From contig JAKSTP010000016.1 in NCBI GenBank assembly GCA_024402505.1, forward strand, positions 1 through 54,622: 54,622 nucleotides of DNA, given 5' to 3'. Below the pieces are notes generated by a model. That model was given only the letters and a program-made list of their open reading frames with translations. It was not told where the DNA came from and made no database searches. Source of the stretch: Treponema sp. GTDB lineage: Bacteria > Spirochaetota > Spirochaetia > Treponematales > Treponemataceae. Each line of letters opens with the position of its first letter. Position 1 is the first letter of the stretch. Below, in pieces: positions 15,291 through 23,795 of this stretch. The position numbers were made by a program, and so were the translations under genes.

Positions 15291-16511
15291 ATGAAGGCAT
15301 TATACCTGGACTGTTCAATGGGGGCTGCAGGAGACATGCTTACTGCGGCACTTCTGGATCTTTTGGATGATAAGAAGGCTTTTGTGGATAAGCTTAATTC
15401 CATGGGTCTTTCAGGGGTGGAATACATTCTTGAACCAAGTGAAAAATGCGGAATTACAGGGAGCCACATGAAGGTTCTTGTGCACGGTCACGAAGAAGAT
15501 GAAAGTATGCATGATCATCATCACGAGCATGAACATGAACATCATCATCATGAAGAACACCATCACCATCATGAACACAGTTCAATGGAAGGAATACGCC
15601 ATATTGTTTGTGACCATCTTAATGTTTCTGACAGCGTAAAAAAGGCCGTTATGGATGTTTATGCTGTTATTGCTGAAGCAGAAAGTAAGGTTCACGGAAA
15701 ACCGGTTACTGACATTCACTTTCATGAGGTTGGTTCCATGGATGCAGTGGCTGATGTAACTGCTGTATGTCTTCTTATGGAAACTCTTGGGGTGGAAAAG
15801 GTTTATGCAAGTCCTGTTCATGTGGGAAGCGGTACAGTTAAATGCGCTCACGGTGTTCTGCCTGTTCCAGCTCCTGCTACAGCCAATATTCTAAAAGGCG
15901 TTCCAGTTTACGGCGGTGAAATAAAAGGGGAACTTTGTACACCAACAGGAGCAGCTCTTCTTAAATACTTTGTTTCTGAATTCCGTGATATGCCGCTTTT
16001 TATTATTGATTCCATTGGTTATGGCATGGGTAAAAAGGATTTTGAGCGGGCAAACTGTGTTCGAGCCATTCTTGGTGAAACAGAAGATAAAAAAGATGAT
16101 GTGCTTGAATTGAGTTTCAATCTTGATGATATGAGCGCCGAAAAAATAGGTTTTGCAATGGAAAGACTTTTTGAATCTGGTGCCCTGGATGTTTATACAG
16201 TAGCCTGCGGAATGAAAAAACAGCGGCCTGGAACATTAATGCGGGTTTTGTGCCGTGAAAAAGATCAGAACACAATTCTTCATCAGATTTTCCTCCATAC
16301 AACAACAAACGGTGTAAGACAGACTAAACTTGACCGTTTTATTATGGACCGGAAGATTGAAACAATTGATACTCCATGGGGACCTGTCCGCAACAAAAAG
16401 GCAAAAGGTTATGGAGTAGAGCGAAGTAAACTAGAATATGAAGATCTGGCCCGAATTGCCCGGGAAACAGGGATGAGTATTGGAGAAATAGAAAACAGAA
16501 TTAAGGGGTAA
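15291..16511 (+). CDS. larC: Nickel insertion protein LarC (full-length, single frame)
   Basis: LarC inserts nickel into the bisthiocarboxylated pyridinium mononucleotide using CTP. The N-terminal YLDCSMGAAGDM is the family signature. A strongly histidine-rich stretch lies around residues 66-98 (runs of His, Asp and Glu, probably nickel storage or delivery), followed by DIHFHEVGSMDAVADV and the C-terminal LarC2-like domain. In Lactiplantibacillus the larC1/larC2 parts are joined by a programmed frameshift; here a single uninterrupted 406-residue frame encodes both. The Shine-Dalgarno AAGGAG lies 7 nt upstream. Confidence 0.95.
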   Translation: MKALYLDCSMGAAGDMLTAALLDLLDDKKAFVDKLNSMGLSGVEYILEPSEKCGITGSHMKVLVHGHEEDESMHDHHHEHEHEHHHHEEHHHHHEHSSMEGIRHIVCDHLNVSDSVKKAVMDVYAVIAEAESKVHGKPVTDIHFHEVGSMDAVADVTAVCLLMETLGVEKVYASPVHVGSGTVKCAHGVLPVPAPATANILKGVPVYGGEIKGELCTPTGAALLKYFVSEFRDMPLFIIDSIGYGMGKKDFERANCVRAILGETEDKKDDVLELSFNLDDMSAEKIGFAMERLFESGALDVYTVACGMKKQRPGTLMRVLCREKDQNTILHQIFLHTTTNGVRQTKLDRFIMDRKIETIDTPWGPVRNKKAKGYGVERSKLEYEDLARIARETGMSIGEIENRIKG

Positions 16512-16517
16512 TTTATT

Positions 16518-17549
16518 ATGCACATGGCAGATGCACTTCTGGCTCCTGCAGTAGCAGGTGTAATGTATGGAGCAACAGCTGTAACAGCTGGTGTTTCAAT
16601 CCACAAAATCCGGAAGGAAAATGATTCGCACAAAATTCCTATGATGGCAGTTTGTGCCGCTCTTGTTTTTGCAGGGCAGATGATCAACTACACAATTCCT
16701 GGCACTGGAAGTTCAGGTCACCTTTGCGGTGGATTCCTGCTTTCCTCAATTCTTGGACCTTTTGCAGGTTTCATTTCCATGATGATTATTCTTGCAATCC
16801 AGGGAATTTTCTTCGCGGACGGCGGACTTATGGCCCTGGGGGCTAACTGCTGGAACATGGCTTTTTACGGCTGTTTTGTAGGCTATTTTGCTTTCTGGCG
16901 TCCTTTGATGAAAAATCCTGGCCGCGTAAAAATCATTCTTGTATCAGTACTTGGCTGTGTAATTACACTTCAGCTGGGTGCTTTCTCTGTTGTACTTGAA
17001 ACCAGTCTTTCAGGCATTACCGATATTCCTTTTGGAACTTTCGTTGCCCTTATGCAGCCAATCCATCTGGCAATTGGACTTATTGAAGGCCTTATTACAG
17101 CAGCAGTTCTTGTATTCATTTACGAAGCACGTCCTGAAGTGCTTTCACTTTCTTCAATGAACTCTGGAAAAGAAGGAAAACTTAATTTGCGTACTACAAT
17201 TCTGGTTCTGGCTGCAACAGCTCTTGTAACTGCAGGTGGATTCAGTCTTCTTGCAAGTTCACATCCTGACGGACTTGAATGGTCACTTTTTGGAAACGCA
17301 GAAGAAGGTTACGCAGAAAATCTTTCACTTGATGAAGAAAACTTTGGTTTCTCTTCTTCCGCTGCAGATAGAGCCGGTCTTATTCAGGAACACACATCAT
17401 TCCTTCCAGACTACAATCTTCCTGACAGTGAATCAGCCGCCGGAACTTCTCTTGCTGGTGTTGTAGGAATAGTGATTGTTGCAGGATTTGCAGTTGCACT
17501 TTCCATGCTCATGAAGGTTTTCAAAAAGAAGGAAACTGTATCGGCATAA
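16518..17549 (+). CDS. nikMN: Nickel ECF transporter substrate-binding subunit NikMN (CbiM-like with PDGLE domain)
   Basis: This is the metal-specific S component of a group I energy-coupling factor transporter. The mature N-terminus MHMADALLAP is the conserved metal-binding start, in which the His and amino terminus coordinate Ni or Co. CbiM/NikM membrane segments follow to about residue 210. A C-terminal PDGLE (CbiN/NikN-like) part begins around residue 230, with SHPDGLEWSL near 250, and a last membrane helix closes the protein. Family members carry cobalt or nickel; linkage to larEBC makes nickel the likely ion. It lies 6 bases after larC and 4 bases before nikQ. Confidence 0.92.
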   Translation: MHMADALLAPAVAGVMYGATAVTAGVSIHKIRKENDSHKIPMMAVCAALVFAGQMINYTIPGTGSSGHLCGGFLLSSILGPFAGFISMMIILAIQGIFFADGGLMALGANCWNMAFYGCFVGYFAFWRPLMKNPGRVKIILVSVLGCVITLQLGAFSVVLETSLSGITDIPFGTFVALMQPIHLAIGLIEGLITAAVLVFIYEARPEVLSLSSMNSGKEGKLNLRTTILVLAATALVTAGGFSLLASSHPDGLEWSLFGNAEEGYAENLSLDEENFGFSSSAADRAGLIQEHTSFLPDYNLPDSESAAGTSLAGVVGIVIVAGFAVALSMLMKVFKKKETVSA

Positions 17550-17553
17550 CCTT

Positions 17554-18291
17554 ATGCGGAATCTGAGCCCACTTTCAAAACTTGCGGTAACTGCAGTTTT
17601 TATTATTACAACAGTCTCTTTTCCAAAATACGAGATTTCGGCTCTTATTCCGCTGTTCTTATATCCTGTCATTATGTTCAGGTGGTCAAAAACTACTTTT
17701 ACCCGCCGTCTTAAGGCAACGGGATTTGTACTTCCTTTTATTGTAATGGCAGGTGTTCTTAATCCTTTTTTAGATAAAACTCCTTTTAGTGTTGGCGGGC
17801 TTTTTGTTGTAAGGGGAGGAGTTATTTCTTTTATTACCCTAATTTTAAAGGGGATTCTCTGTCTTTCAGCATCCTATGTTTTTGCAGAAACAACCCAGGT
17901 TGATGAACTTTGTGGAACCTTGCGCAGAATCCATGTTCCAAAGCTTATTGTTACGGTTTTTTTGCTTACCTGGAGATACATTTTTGTAATGGAAGAAGAA
18001 GTTTCTGTCATGATGGATGCCTATCATCTTCGTTCCCCAGGTCAGAAGGGCCTTCATTACAATGCCTGGGGATCTTTTTTAGGCCAATTGTTTTTGCGGA
18101 GTTTTGACCGTGCCGATGAACTTTACCAGGCCATGATTCTGCGGGGCTATAACGGAAACTATTTTTATGCCTGCGTCCGGGGAAAATATTCTGCATTAAA
18201 AAACTGGATTTATTTTCTGGTACTGACAGCCCTTGTGCTTTCTACCAGATTCATCAATATATCTGAACTTATTGGAAGCATCTTTGCATAA
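17554..18291 (+). CDS. nikQ: ECF transporter transmembrane coupling subunit NikQ/CbiQ
   Basis: This is the T component that couples ATP hydrolysis to the nickel-binding subunit in the inner membrane. The protein has 245 residues with several hydrophobic helices, normal for the family, and cytoplasmic coupling motifs resembling the CbiQ A-R-G boxes (AYHLRSPG and MILRGYNG). It lies between nikMN and nikO in the same operon (4 and 15 bases of spacing). Metal choice is inferred from the lar neighbours, not from this subunit. Confidence 0.9.
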   Translation: MRNLSPLSKLAVTAVFIITTVSFPKYEISALIPLFLYPVIMFRWSKTTFTRRLKATGFVLPFIVMAGVLNPFLDKTPFSVGGLFVVRGGVISFITLILKGILCLSASYVFAETTQVDELCGTLRRIHVPKLIVTVFLLTWRYIFVMEEEVSVMMDAYHLRSPGQKGLHYNAWGSFLGQLFLRSFDRADELYQAMILRGYNGNYFYACVRGKYSALKNWIYFLVLTALVLSTRFINISELIGSIFA

Positions 18292-18306
18292 TGGAGTGTA
18301 AATTTA

Positions 18307-19032
18307 ATGATTTTCTTTAATAATCTTTCTTTTTCATACGACAAATCTTTTCCGGTTTTAAGGGACATTTCTTTTCATATTGAAGAAGGTGAATCTGTAG
18401 GATTGATTGGCGCAAACGGAGAAGGAAAATCTTCACTTTTAAAATGCCTTACGGGACTTTTGTCTTTTGAAGGCCAGATTTTTGTGGATGGAATTGAAGT
18501 TTGTGAAAAAAATCTTAAGGAAATCAGAAAAAATCTTGGTTTTGTTTTTCAGAACTCCGACAATCAGATGTTCATGCCCACCGTTATTGAAGATATTACT
18601 TTTGGTCTTTTAAATTACGGGGCAAAAAAAGAGGAAGCTGAAAAAAAAGCAGATGAAGTGCTTTCTGAACTTGATATAAAAGATTTGAAAACAAGACATA
18701 ATCACAAGCTTTCCGGCGGTGAAAAAAGAATGGCTGCCATTGCCACTGTCCTTGCAATGGAACCAAAAGTGCTTTTAATGGATGAACCAACTTCCACCCT
18801 GGATCCTTACAACCGGCGCCTTGTAATCAATACAATAAAAGGCCTTAAGCAGACAAAAATAATCACATCTCACGATCTGGACATGATTTATGATACCTGC
18901 TCAAAAGTAATTGTTCTGTGGGATGGAAAAATTGCCGCCATGGGCACATGTGAAGAGATTCTAAAAAACCGTCAGCTGCTGGAAAAGTACAGACTTGAAC
19001 TTCCGTACCGTTTCCAGCATTCCGGTGATTAG
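18307..19032 (+). CDS. nikO: ECF transporter ATPase NikO/CbiO
   Basis: This is the ATP-binding subunit of the nickel ECF transporter. The Walker A GANGEGKSS (about residues 35-43), Q-loop VFQNSDNQ, signature LSGGEKRMA, Walker B VLLMDEPTSTLDP and switch histidine in ITSHDLDM are all intact. A single ATPase (241 residues) suggests a homodimer. It is the last gene of larE-larB-larC-nikMN-nikQ-nikO, so nickel import and nickel cofactor synthesis are made together. It faces the convergent YczE-type gene with only 6 bases between stops and no obvious terminator. Confidence 0.93.
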   Translation: MIFFNNLSFSYDKSFPVLRDISFHIEEGESVGLIGANGEGKSSLLKCLTGLLSFEGQIFVDGIEVCEKNLKEIRKNLGFVFQNSDNQMFMPTVIEDITFGLLNYGAKKEEAEKKADEVLSELDIKDLKTRHNHKLSGGEKRMAAIATVLAMEPKVLLMDEPTSTLDPYNRRLVINTIKGLKQTKIITSHDLDMIYDTCSKVIVLWDGKIAAMGTCEEILKNRQLLEKYRLELPYRFQHSGD

Positions 19033-19038
19033 CATTAA

Positions 19039-19725
19039 TTAGTTTGCGTTTTCTTCTGTTTTTTCTGCTGCTTTTCCTTTGTTCAGGAAAGGAATGGCAA
19101 TCTTGTTGTTAAAGAAGTCAATGAGTGGTCCCATAAAGAATGCGGTGATAATTGTACCGATTCCTGCAATTGTAGGGATTTCTTTGATTTCGTGACCGGC
19201 AATTACAAAAATTACACAGCCCACAATAACACAAACAAGGTCTGTACAGATGCGGATGTATTTGAACTTCCAAAGATGCCACTTTTCTACCAGTGTAATG
19301 GCCACTGCATCATATGTGGAAACACCAAGGTTTGCTGTCATGTAGAAAGCTGATCCAAAACAGATGACTACTACGGCAATAACCAGAGCTGCGAATCGGA
19401 AAACCATTGATGGATTTGGGAAAACTTTCATAAAGAATTCGTAGCTGAACTGTGTGATGTAACCCAGAAGAAACATGTTGATGAAAGTAGCAAGACCGAT
19501 GTTTTTGCGGTAAAAAATCAGGCTGAATGCAAGGAGGATGATGTTTACTATAGTGTAGAGAGTTCCGAAACTGATAGGAATGAGTGCATCCATACCGGCC
19601 ATAAAGCTCTGGAAAGGATCAACACCAAGGGCTGCCAGTTTGAATGCTCCTACGCTGATGGCACAGATGATAACTCCAAAAAGAGACATAAAGATTCGTC
19701 TTACAAAAAAATTGTCAAAAGCCAT
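19039..19725 (-). CDS. YczE/YitT-type integral membrane protein
   Basis: The 228-residue protein has about five hydrophobic helices and the pattern of the YczE/YyaS family (FGVIICAISVGAFKLAALGVDPFQ, LGVSTYDAVAITL). The repeated GxDPF-like and GVSTYDA segments suggest an internally duplicated transporter-like fold. No substrate is known for the family. The Shine-Dalgarno GAGG lies just before the ATG. It is divergent from asnB and convergent with nikO, and is probably transcribed alone. Confidence 0.8.
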   Translation of the reverse strand: MAFDNFFVRRIFMSLFGVIICAISVGAFKLAALGVDPFQSFMAGMDALIPISFGTLYTIVNIILLAFSLIFYRKNIGLATFINMFLLGYITQFSYEFFMKVFPNPSMVFRFAALVIAVVVICFGSAFYMTANLGVSTYDAVAITLVEKWHLWKFKYIRICTDLVCVIVGCVIFVIAGHEIKEIPTIAGIGTIITAFFMGPLIDFFNNKIAIPFLNKGKAAEKTEENAN

Positions 19726-19806
19726 TTGTTTACCTCACAAAAATAATAGATGAAAAGTGGTTTTCGTAAAATGGTAGATTCTCCATACTAATGGAAACTT
19801 TCTCTA

Positions 19807-19835
19807 TTGATTTTTTTTGTGCTATGGGCTAAACT
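19807..19835 (+). promoter_or_regulatory. Sigma-70 promoter of asnB
   Basis: TTGATT (19807-19812), 17 nt and TAAACT (19830-19835) predict a start near 19842. That is one or two bases before the attenuator hairpin begins. Confidence 0.65.
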
Positions 19836-19843
19836 AAATAAAT

Positions 19844-19918
19844 CAAGCAAAGACGCTTGTTTTAAGAAGATTGTCGCTTCGTTGGCTAGTCCTCTTGAAA
19901 CAAGCGTCTTTTTTTTTG
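19844..19918 (+). promoter_or_regulatory. asnB leader attenuator: hexaloop hairpin overlapping a long terminator
   Basis: A perfect hairpin CAAGC-[AAAGAC]-GCTTG (hexaloop 19849-19854) overlaps the 5' arm of a terminator. Its outer 12 bp AGACGCTTGTTT/AAACAAGCGTCT (19851-19862 with 19898-19909) are perfect and pairing continues inward. A ten-T run follows to 19918. The folds exclude each other. The loop is identical to those upstream of the ABC transporter and in the first glnN module. Confidence 0.82.
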
Positions 19919-19920
19919 TT

Positions 19921-19938
19921 CCGCCACTTTCGTGGTGG
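19921..19938 (+). promoter_or_regulatory. Small hairpin before the asnB ribosome-binding site
   Basis: CCGCCAC-TTTC-GTGGTGG forms 7 bp (one G-U) and ends just before the Shine-Dalgarno TAGGAGG (19941-19947). It may influence translation or simply keep the ribosome-binding site open after antitermination. Confidence 0.5.
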
Positions 19939-19952
19939 GTTAGGAGGTTATT

Positions 19953-21698
19953 ATGTGTGGATTTGTAGGTGCTTTTGATTTGAGCAGCGGAAGTGCGCCA
20001 ATTGGTGACGGACTTAAGGAAGAGCTGAGAAATCAGGTGCTGGCCATGTCGAAGAAGATTCGTCATCGTGGGCCGGACTGGAGCGGAGTCTACACAGGTA
20101 ATAATGCCGTTATTTCTCATGAACGACTTGCCATTGTTGACCCATTCTCTGGAAAACAGCCACTTGTTAGTGACGACGGGAAAATCATCCTGGCAGTAAA
20201 CGGTGAAATTTATAACCACCAGGAAATCCGACGTAAATATGCAGGAAAATACAACTTCAAGACTATGAGTGACTGTGAAGTTATTCTGCCTTTGTACAAA
20301 GAAAAAGGAGTTGATTTCCTTGAAGATCTTTCGGGCATCTTTGCCTTTGCTCTTTATGATTCAGAAAAAGATGCCTATCTTGTAGGACGTGATGAAATTG
20401 GTGTAGTTCCACTTTATCAGGGCTGGGACAAAGATGGCCGTTATTATGTTGCAAGTGAACTTAAAGCACTGGAAGCAGATTGTGTTACTGTGGAAGAATT
20501 TCCTAACGGATGCTACTATTGGAGCCTTTCTGAAGATAAAAAACCGGTAAAATGGTACAAACGTGATTGGGAAAGCTACGACGCTGTAAAAGATGCACCT
20601 TGCGCTACAAACGATAAGGGTGAAATCATTGATGAAAGCGTAATCGCCAAAGTTCGAAACGGTCTTGAAGAAGCTGTAAAAGCTCAGCTTATGTCGGACG
20701 TTCCTTACGGTGTTCTTCTTTCTGGTGGATTGGATTCAACTGTAATTGCTGCTATTACACAGAAATTTGCAAAAAAACGAGTTGAAACAGGATCTTTAAA
20801 AGACGCCTGGTGGCCTCAGCTTCACAGTTTTGCCGTTGGTCTTGAAGGTTCTCCAGATCTTGCTGCTGCAAAAAAAGCTGCTGATTATATTGGAACTGTA
20901 CATCACGAAATCCACTTTACAATTCAGGAAGCCCTGGATGCACTGGAAGACGTAATCTATCATATTGAAACTTACGATATTACAACTGTCCGAGCTTCAA
21001 CACCAATGTATCTTCTGGCCCGTGCAATCAAAGCTATGGGAATTAAAATGGTTCTGTCTGGGGAAGGAAGTGATGAACTTTTCGGCGGTTACCTTTATTT
21101 CCACAAGGCTCCAAACGCCCAGGAATTCCACGAAGAACTGGTTCGCAAAATGAGCAAGCTTCATCTTTACGACTGTGCCCGTGCCAACAAATCACTTATG
21201 GCCTGGGGAATTGAAGGACGTGTTCCATTCCTCCACAAAGAATTTATCGACATTGCCATGGGACTGAACCCAAAAGACAAGATGAGCATTAAACTTCCAG
21301 ACGGCAAACAGCGCATTGAAAAATGGATTGTTCGCAAAGCTTTTGAAGACATTATGCCTCCTGAGGTTTGCTGGCGTCAGAAGGAACAGTTCAGTGATGG
21401 TGTAGGCTACAGCTGGATTGATACACTTAAAGAAATGACAAACGCCAAGGTAAGTGATGCAGAATTCGCCCAGAGAGAAAGACGATTCCCTGTAAACACA
21501 CCAAAAACCAAGGAAGAATATTACTACCGTGAAATTTACAGCCGCCTTTTCCCAAGCGACAGCGCAGCTCTTTGTGTTCCACACGAAGCCGGTGTTGCCT
21601 GTTCAACAGCAAAAGCTTTGGAATGGGATGAAGCCTGGAAAAAAATGGACGAACCTTCCGGCCGCGCCATTTCCGGAGTTCACGACAGCGCTTACTAG
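19953..21698 (+). CDS. asnB: Asparagine synthetase B (glutamine-hydrolysing)
   Basis: AsnB makes asparagine from aspartate, glutamine and ATP. The N-terminal Cys2 (MCGFVGAF) is the glutaminase nucleophile. The class II amidotransferase domain runs to about residue 200 (RGPDWSG, AVNGEIYNH). The synthetase domain has the PP-loop LLSGGLDST and VLSGEGSDELFGGY. The protein is 581 residues, within the family range. The Shine-Dalgarno TAGGAGG precedes the ATG. Its leader carries the same attenuator as other nitrogen genes here, so expression probably follows nitrogen or glutamine status. A YkgJ-like gene follows 23 bases later. Confidence 0.96.
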   Translation: MCGFVGAFDLSSGSAPIGDGLKEELRNQVLAMSKKIRHRGPDWSGVYTGNNAVISHERLAIVDPFSGKQPLVSDDGKIILAVNGEIYNHQEIRRKYAGKYNFKTMSDCEVILPLYKEKGVDFLEDLSGIFAFALYDSEKDAYLVGRDEIGVVPLYQGWDKDGRYYVASELKALEADCVTVEEFPNGCYYWSLSEDKKPVKWYKRDWESYDAVKDAPCATNDKGEIIDESVIAKVRNGLEEAVKAQLMSDVPYGVLLSGGLDSTVIAAITQKFAKKRVETGSLKDAWWPQLHSFAVGLEGSPDLAAAKKAADYIGTVHHEIHFTIQEALDALEDVIYHIETYDITTVRASTPMYLLARAIKAMGIKMVLSGEGSDELFGGYLYFHKAPNAQEFHEELVRKMSKLHLYDCARANKSLMAWGIEGRVPFLHKEFIDIAMGLNPKDKMSIKLPDGKQRIEKWIVRKAFEDIMPPEVCWRQKEQFSDGVGYSWIDTLKEMTNAKVSDAEFAQRERRFPVNTPKTKEEYYYREIYSRLFPSDSAALCVPHEAGVACSTAKALEWDEAWKKMDEPSGRAISGVHDSAY

Positions 21699-21721
21699 GT
21701 TTAGTTTCTTCTGGATTCACT

Positions 21722-22330
21722 ATGACCCGTTCACAGGAAATAGCAGGAAAAACCGGGGAACTTTACCAACATCTTGAAAAGCTTCAGAAGGACTGGTACG
21801 AGAAAACTTCTTTTACCTGTCCTTCGGGCTGTGGTTCCTGCTGTATAGATTTTGAACCTCATCTTTATGAATGCGAAGCTCTTTTTATGGCCCAATGGCT
21901 TTTGGAAAACCGACCTGAGACTGCAAAAGAGCTTAGTAAAGGTACATTCCGTCCTGATTACAACGGAAAAACCTGCATCTTTTTTGATCCAGACAGCGAT
22001 TATCACTGTACTATTTACGGTGGAAGGCCTTTTATCTGCAGGCTTTTTGGAGCCAGTTCCTTCCGTGGAAAGGATGGCGAAACCGTATGGAAACCATGTA
22101 AATTTTATCCTGCCGAAGACCTGAAAAAACACCGCCCACCACTGGCACATCGTCAGTACACTTATGAGGAAGCTGAAAATATTTTAGGTGATGTGCCGCC
22201 GGTAATGGCCGACATTATGGAACAGGCAGTTTCCTTGTGTCCGGGAGACACTTTGACAGAAACTTTAAGGGAGAGCCTTCCCAAAACCATTTTGAAACTG
22301 ATGATGGAAAGGCAGTGGGGCGAAGAATAA
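21722..22330 (+). CDS. YkgJ-family cysteine-cluster protein
   Basis: The 202-residue protein belongs to the YkgJ group of Fe- or Zn-chelating cysteine-cluster proteins. Seen are CPSGCGSCC near residue 37, CIFF...CTIYGGRPFICRLFG in the middle and WKPCKFY after it. The cysteines are arranged to bind a metal, possibly an iron-sulfur cluster; the cellular role is unknown. It follows asnB by 23 bases on the same strand with no terminator between, so it is probably co-transcribed. It ends 8 bases from the convergent aldolase gene. Confidence 0.85.
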   Translation: MTRSQEIAGKTGELYQHLEKLQKDWYEKTSFTCPSGCGSCCIDFEPHLYECEALFMAQWLLENRPETAKELSKGTFRPDYNGKTCIFFDPDSDYHCTIYGGRPFICRLFGASSFRGKDGETVWKPCKFYPAEDLKKHRPPLAHRQYTYEEAENILGDVPPVMADIMEQAVSLCPGDTLTETLRESLPKTILKLMMERQWGEE

Positions 22331-22338
22331 TTTCGCTT

Positions 22339-23313
22339 TTATTCCTGAGAAGTGATTTCCTTGTAGAATTCAGCATAATCAGTTCGTTTGTCTTTTGTAA
22401 ACTGAATGGCAGTGCGAGGGTGCTGGTTCAGAATACCTGTAAGAAGGTACTGAAGATCGTAGCCCCATACAACGCCTTTTTCCTTAAGTGGCTGAATGTG
22501 TTCTTCAAGGAATTTGATTACAGGGTAGTGCTTGTATTTTGGATTGTGAAGTGTTCCCAAAAGCAGTTCCATTGCACAGTTTCCGGCTCCGCGTCCCATT
22601 CCGCCATAAGTGGCATCAAGGAAATCTACACCGTCACCAACGGCTTCAAGTGTGTTTGCAAAAGCCAGCTGCTGGTTGTTGTGTGCGTGGATACCAAGTT
22701 TTTTGTTGTATTTTGAGGCAAAGTTTCCAAAGAGGTCTGCAATACGGGCAATCTGTTCAGGATAAAGGGAACCGAAGCTGTCTACAATGTAAAGAACGTC
22801 TACCGGTGAACGACCAAGAAGATCCAGGGCAACTTTGATATCGCTTTCCTGGGCTGCAGAAAGGGCCATGATGTTACAGGTTGTTTCGTAGCCTTTGTTT
22901 GTTGAATCTTCAATTACATCAATGGCGGCAGGCATAGTGTTTACATAAGTAGCAACTCGAATCATGTCGATTGGACTGTCTGCTTTTTTAATGATGTCTG
23001 TTTTGTAATCACAGCGGCCAACATCTGCCATAACTGCAATTTTAAGATCTGTATCATTTTCGCCAACAACGCTGCGGATGTAATCATCATCACAGAATTT
23101 ACATGGACCAAATTTGTTTACATCAAAAAGTTCTTTTGAAGCCTTATAACCGAATTCCATATAATCAACACCGGCTTTAAGGTTTGCTTCGTACAGTGCC
23201 TTTGCAAAATCTTCAGGGAATAAAAAATCATTTACAAGTCCACCATCACGAAGGGTGGCATCAACAACCTTAACTTCAGGTCGGTAATCCATTAATGCAG
23301 AAACTTCTTTCAT
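22339..23313 (-). CDS. HMGL-like aldolase (4-hydroxy-2-oxovalerate aldolase-related)
   Basis: This is a TIM-barrel lyase of the HMG-CoA lyase/DmpG/isopropylmalate synthase superfamily. The catalytic metal-binding start DATLRDGGLVND (Asp18, Arg22) and the HAHNNQQLAFANT segment with metal-binding histidines are present. The full barrel (about 300 residues) is there, but there is no DmpG-type communication domain and no LeuA regulatory domain. The substrate is not known; it may act on a 2-keto acid. The promoter TTGACA-17-TAAACT overlaps a perfect palindrome, so the gene is likely repressed by a dedicated regulator. The Shine-Dalgarno is AAAGGA. Confidence 0.82.
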   Translation of the reverse strand: MKEVSALMDYRPEVKVVDATLRDGGLVNDFLFPEDFAKALYEANLKAGVDYMEFGYKASKELFDVNKFGPCKFCDDDYIRSVVGENDTDLKIAVMADVGRCDYKTDIIKKADSPIDMIRVATYVNTMPAAIDVIEDSTNKGYETTCNIMALSAAQESDIKVALDLLGRSPVDVLYIVDSFGSLYPEQIARIADLFGNFASKYNKKLGIHAHNNQQLAFANTLEAVGDGVDFLDATYGGMGRGAGNCAMELLLGTLHNPKYKHYPVIKFLEEHIQPLKEKGVVWGYDLQYLLTGILNQHPRTAIQFTKDKRTDYAEFYKEITSQE

Positions 23314-23350
23314 ATTTGTATCCTTTTAGTTCAAAAATTGAAATTATCTC

Positions 23351-23379
23351 AGTTTATACTATAGCCTTGTTTCTGTCAA
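23351..23379 (-). promoter_or_regulatory. Promoter of the HMGL-like aldolase gene
   Basis: On the minus strand, TTGACA (23374-23379), 17 nt and TAAACT (23351-23356) lie upstream of the Shine-Dalgarno and ATG at 23313. Confidence 0.65.
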
Positions 23380-23387
23380 TAGAAACA
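23368..23387. promoter_or_regulatory. Palindromic operator candidate over the aldolase -35 box
   Basis: TGTTTCTGTCAATAGAAACA has perfect 7-bp half-sites (TGTTTCT/AGAAACA) with a 6-nt centre. It covers the -35 hexamer of the aldolase promoter and lies about 40 bases upstream of the divergent small membrane protein's -10. The position suits a repressor. The cognate regulator is unknown. Confidence 0.6.
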
Positions 23388-23450
23388 TAAGATGAGAAAA
23401 TTATTTGGAGAAATTTGACATTTTGTGATATAATTTGGCGAAGAGGCAGT

Positions 23451-23777
23451 ATGGGCGTGATTACTGTTTTGTGTGCAGGTTCAACAGTTTATTCTATTAT
23501 TAAAGGACCTTATTATGATATAAAAGGTGTGGCTCCAATCATCTTTTCTTTGATTAATATTCTGGCCGTCTGTTTTTTCATCTTCATTTTTTCCCGCCGA
23601 ATGGTACATCTTGTTATTGATGATGAAATTCCTGTTTATTCAATGCCAATGAAGTCTTATGCAAAGGGATTAAAAGGATTCTTTAAGGCGTTATTCTCCT
23701 GGTCTGTTCTTCCGGTTTATGGATTTACTTTAATTTCCATCGTAATAATAGGTATCTGCACATTTATCTCCAAATAA
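23451..23777 (+). CDS. Small membrane protein, unknown function
   Basis: The 108-residue protein has three hydrophobic segments (VITVLCAGSTVYSII, VAPIIFSLINILAVCFFIFIF and a C-terminal YGFTLISIVIIGICTFI) and a basic loop between the second and third. The family is not recognised. ATG 23451 has the Shine-Dalgarno AGAGG at 23441-23445, and an extended -10 TGATATAAT lies at 23426-23434. An upstream in-frame ATG at 23415 precedes that promoter and is unlikely to be used. Confidence 0.65.
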   Translation: MGVITVLCAGSTVYSIIKGPYYDIKGVAPIIFSLINILAVCFFIFIFSRRMVHLVIDDEIPVYSMPMKSYAKGLKGFFKALFSWSVLPVYGFTLISIVIIGICTFISK

Positions 23778-23795
23778 TATGCATAAACATTGATA

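Noticed and set aside
15540..15600. CAT/CAC-rich tract as a microsatellite or CRISPR-like repeat
   Set aside because: It is the histidine-rich loop of LarC in frame; there are no spacers or regular repeats.
23415..23434. TTGACA and TATAAT pair before the small membrane protein
   Set aside because: They are only 8 nt apart, so they cannot be a -35/-10 pair; the TATAAT is better read as an extended -10 alone.
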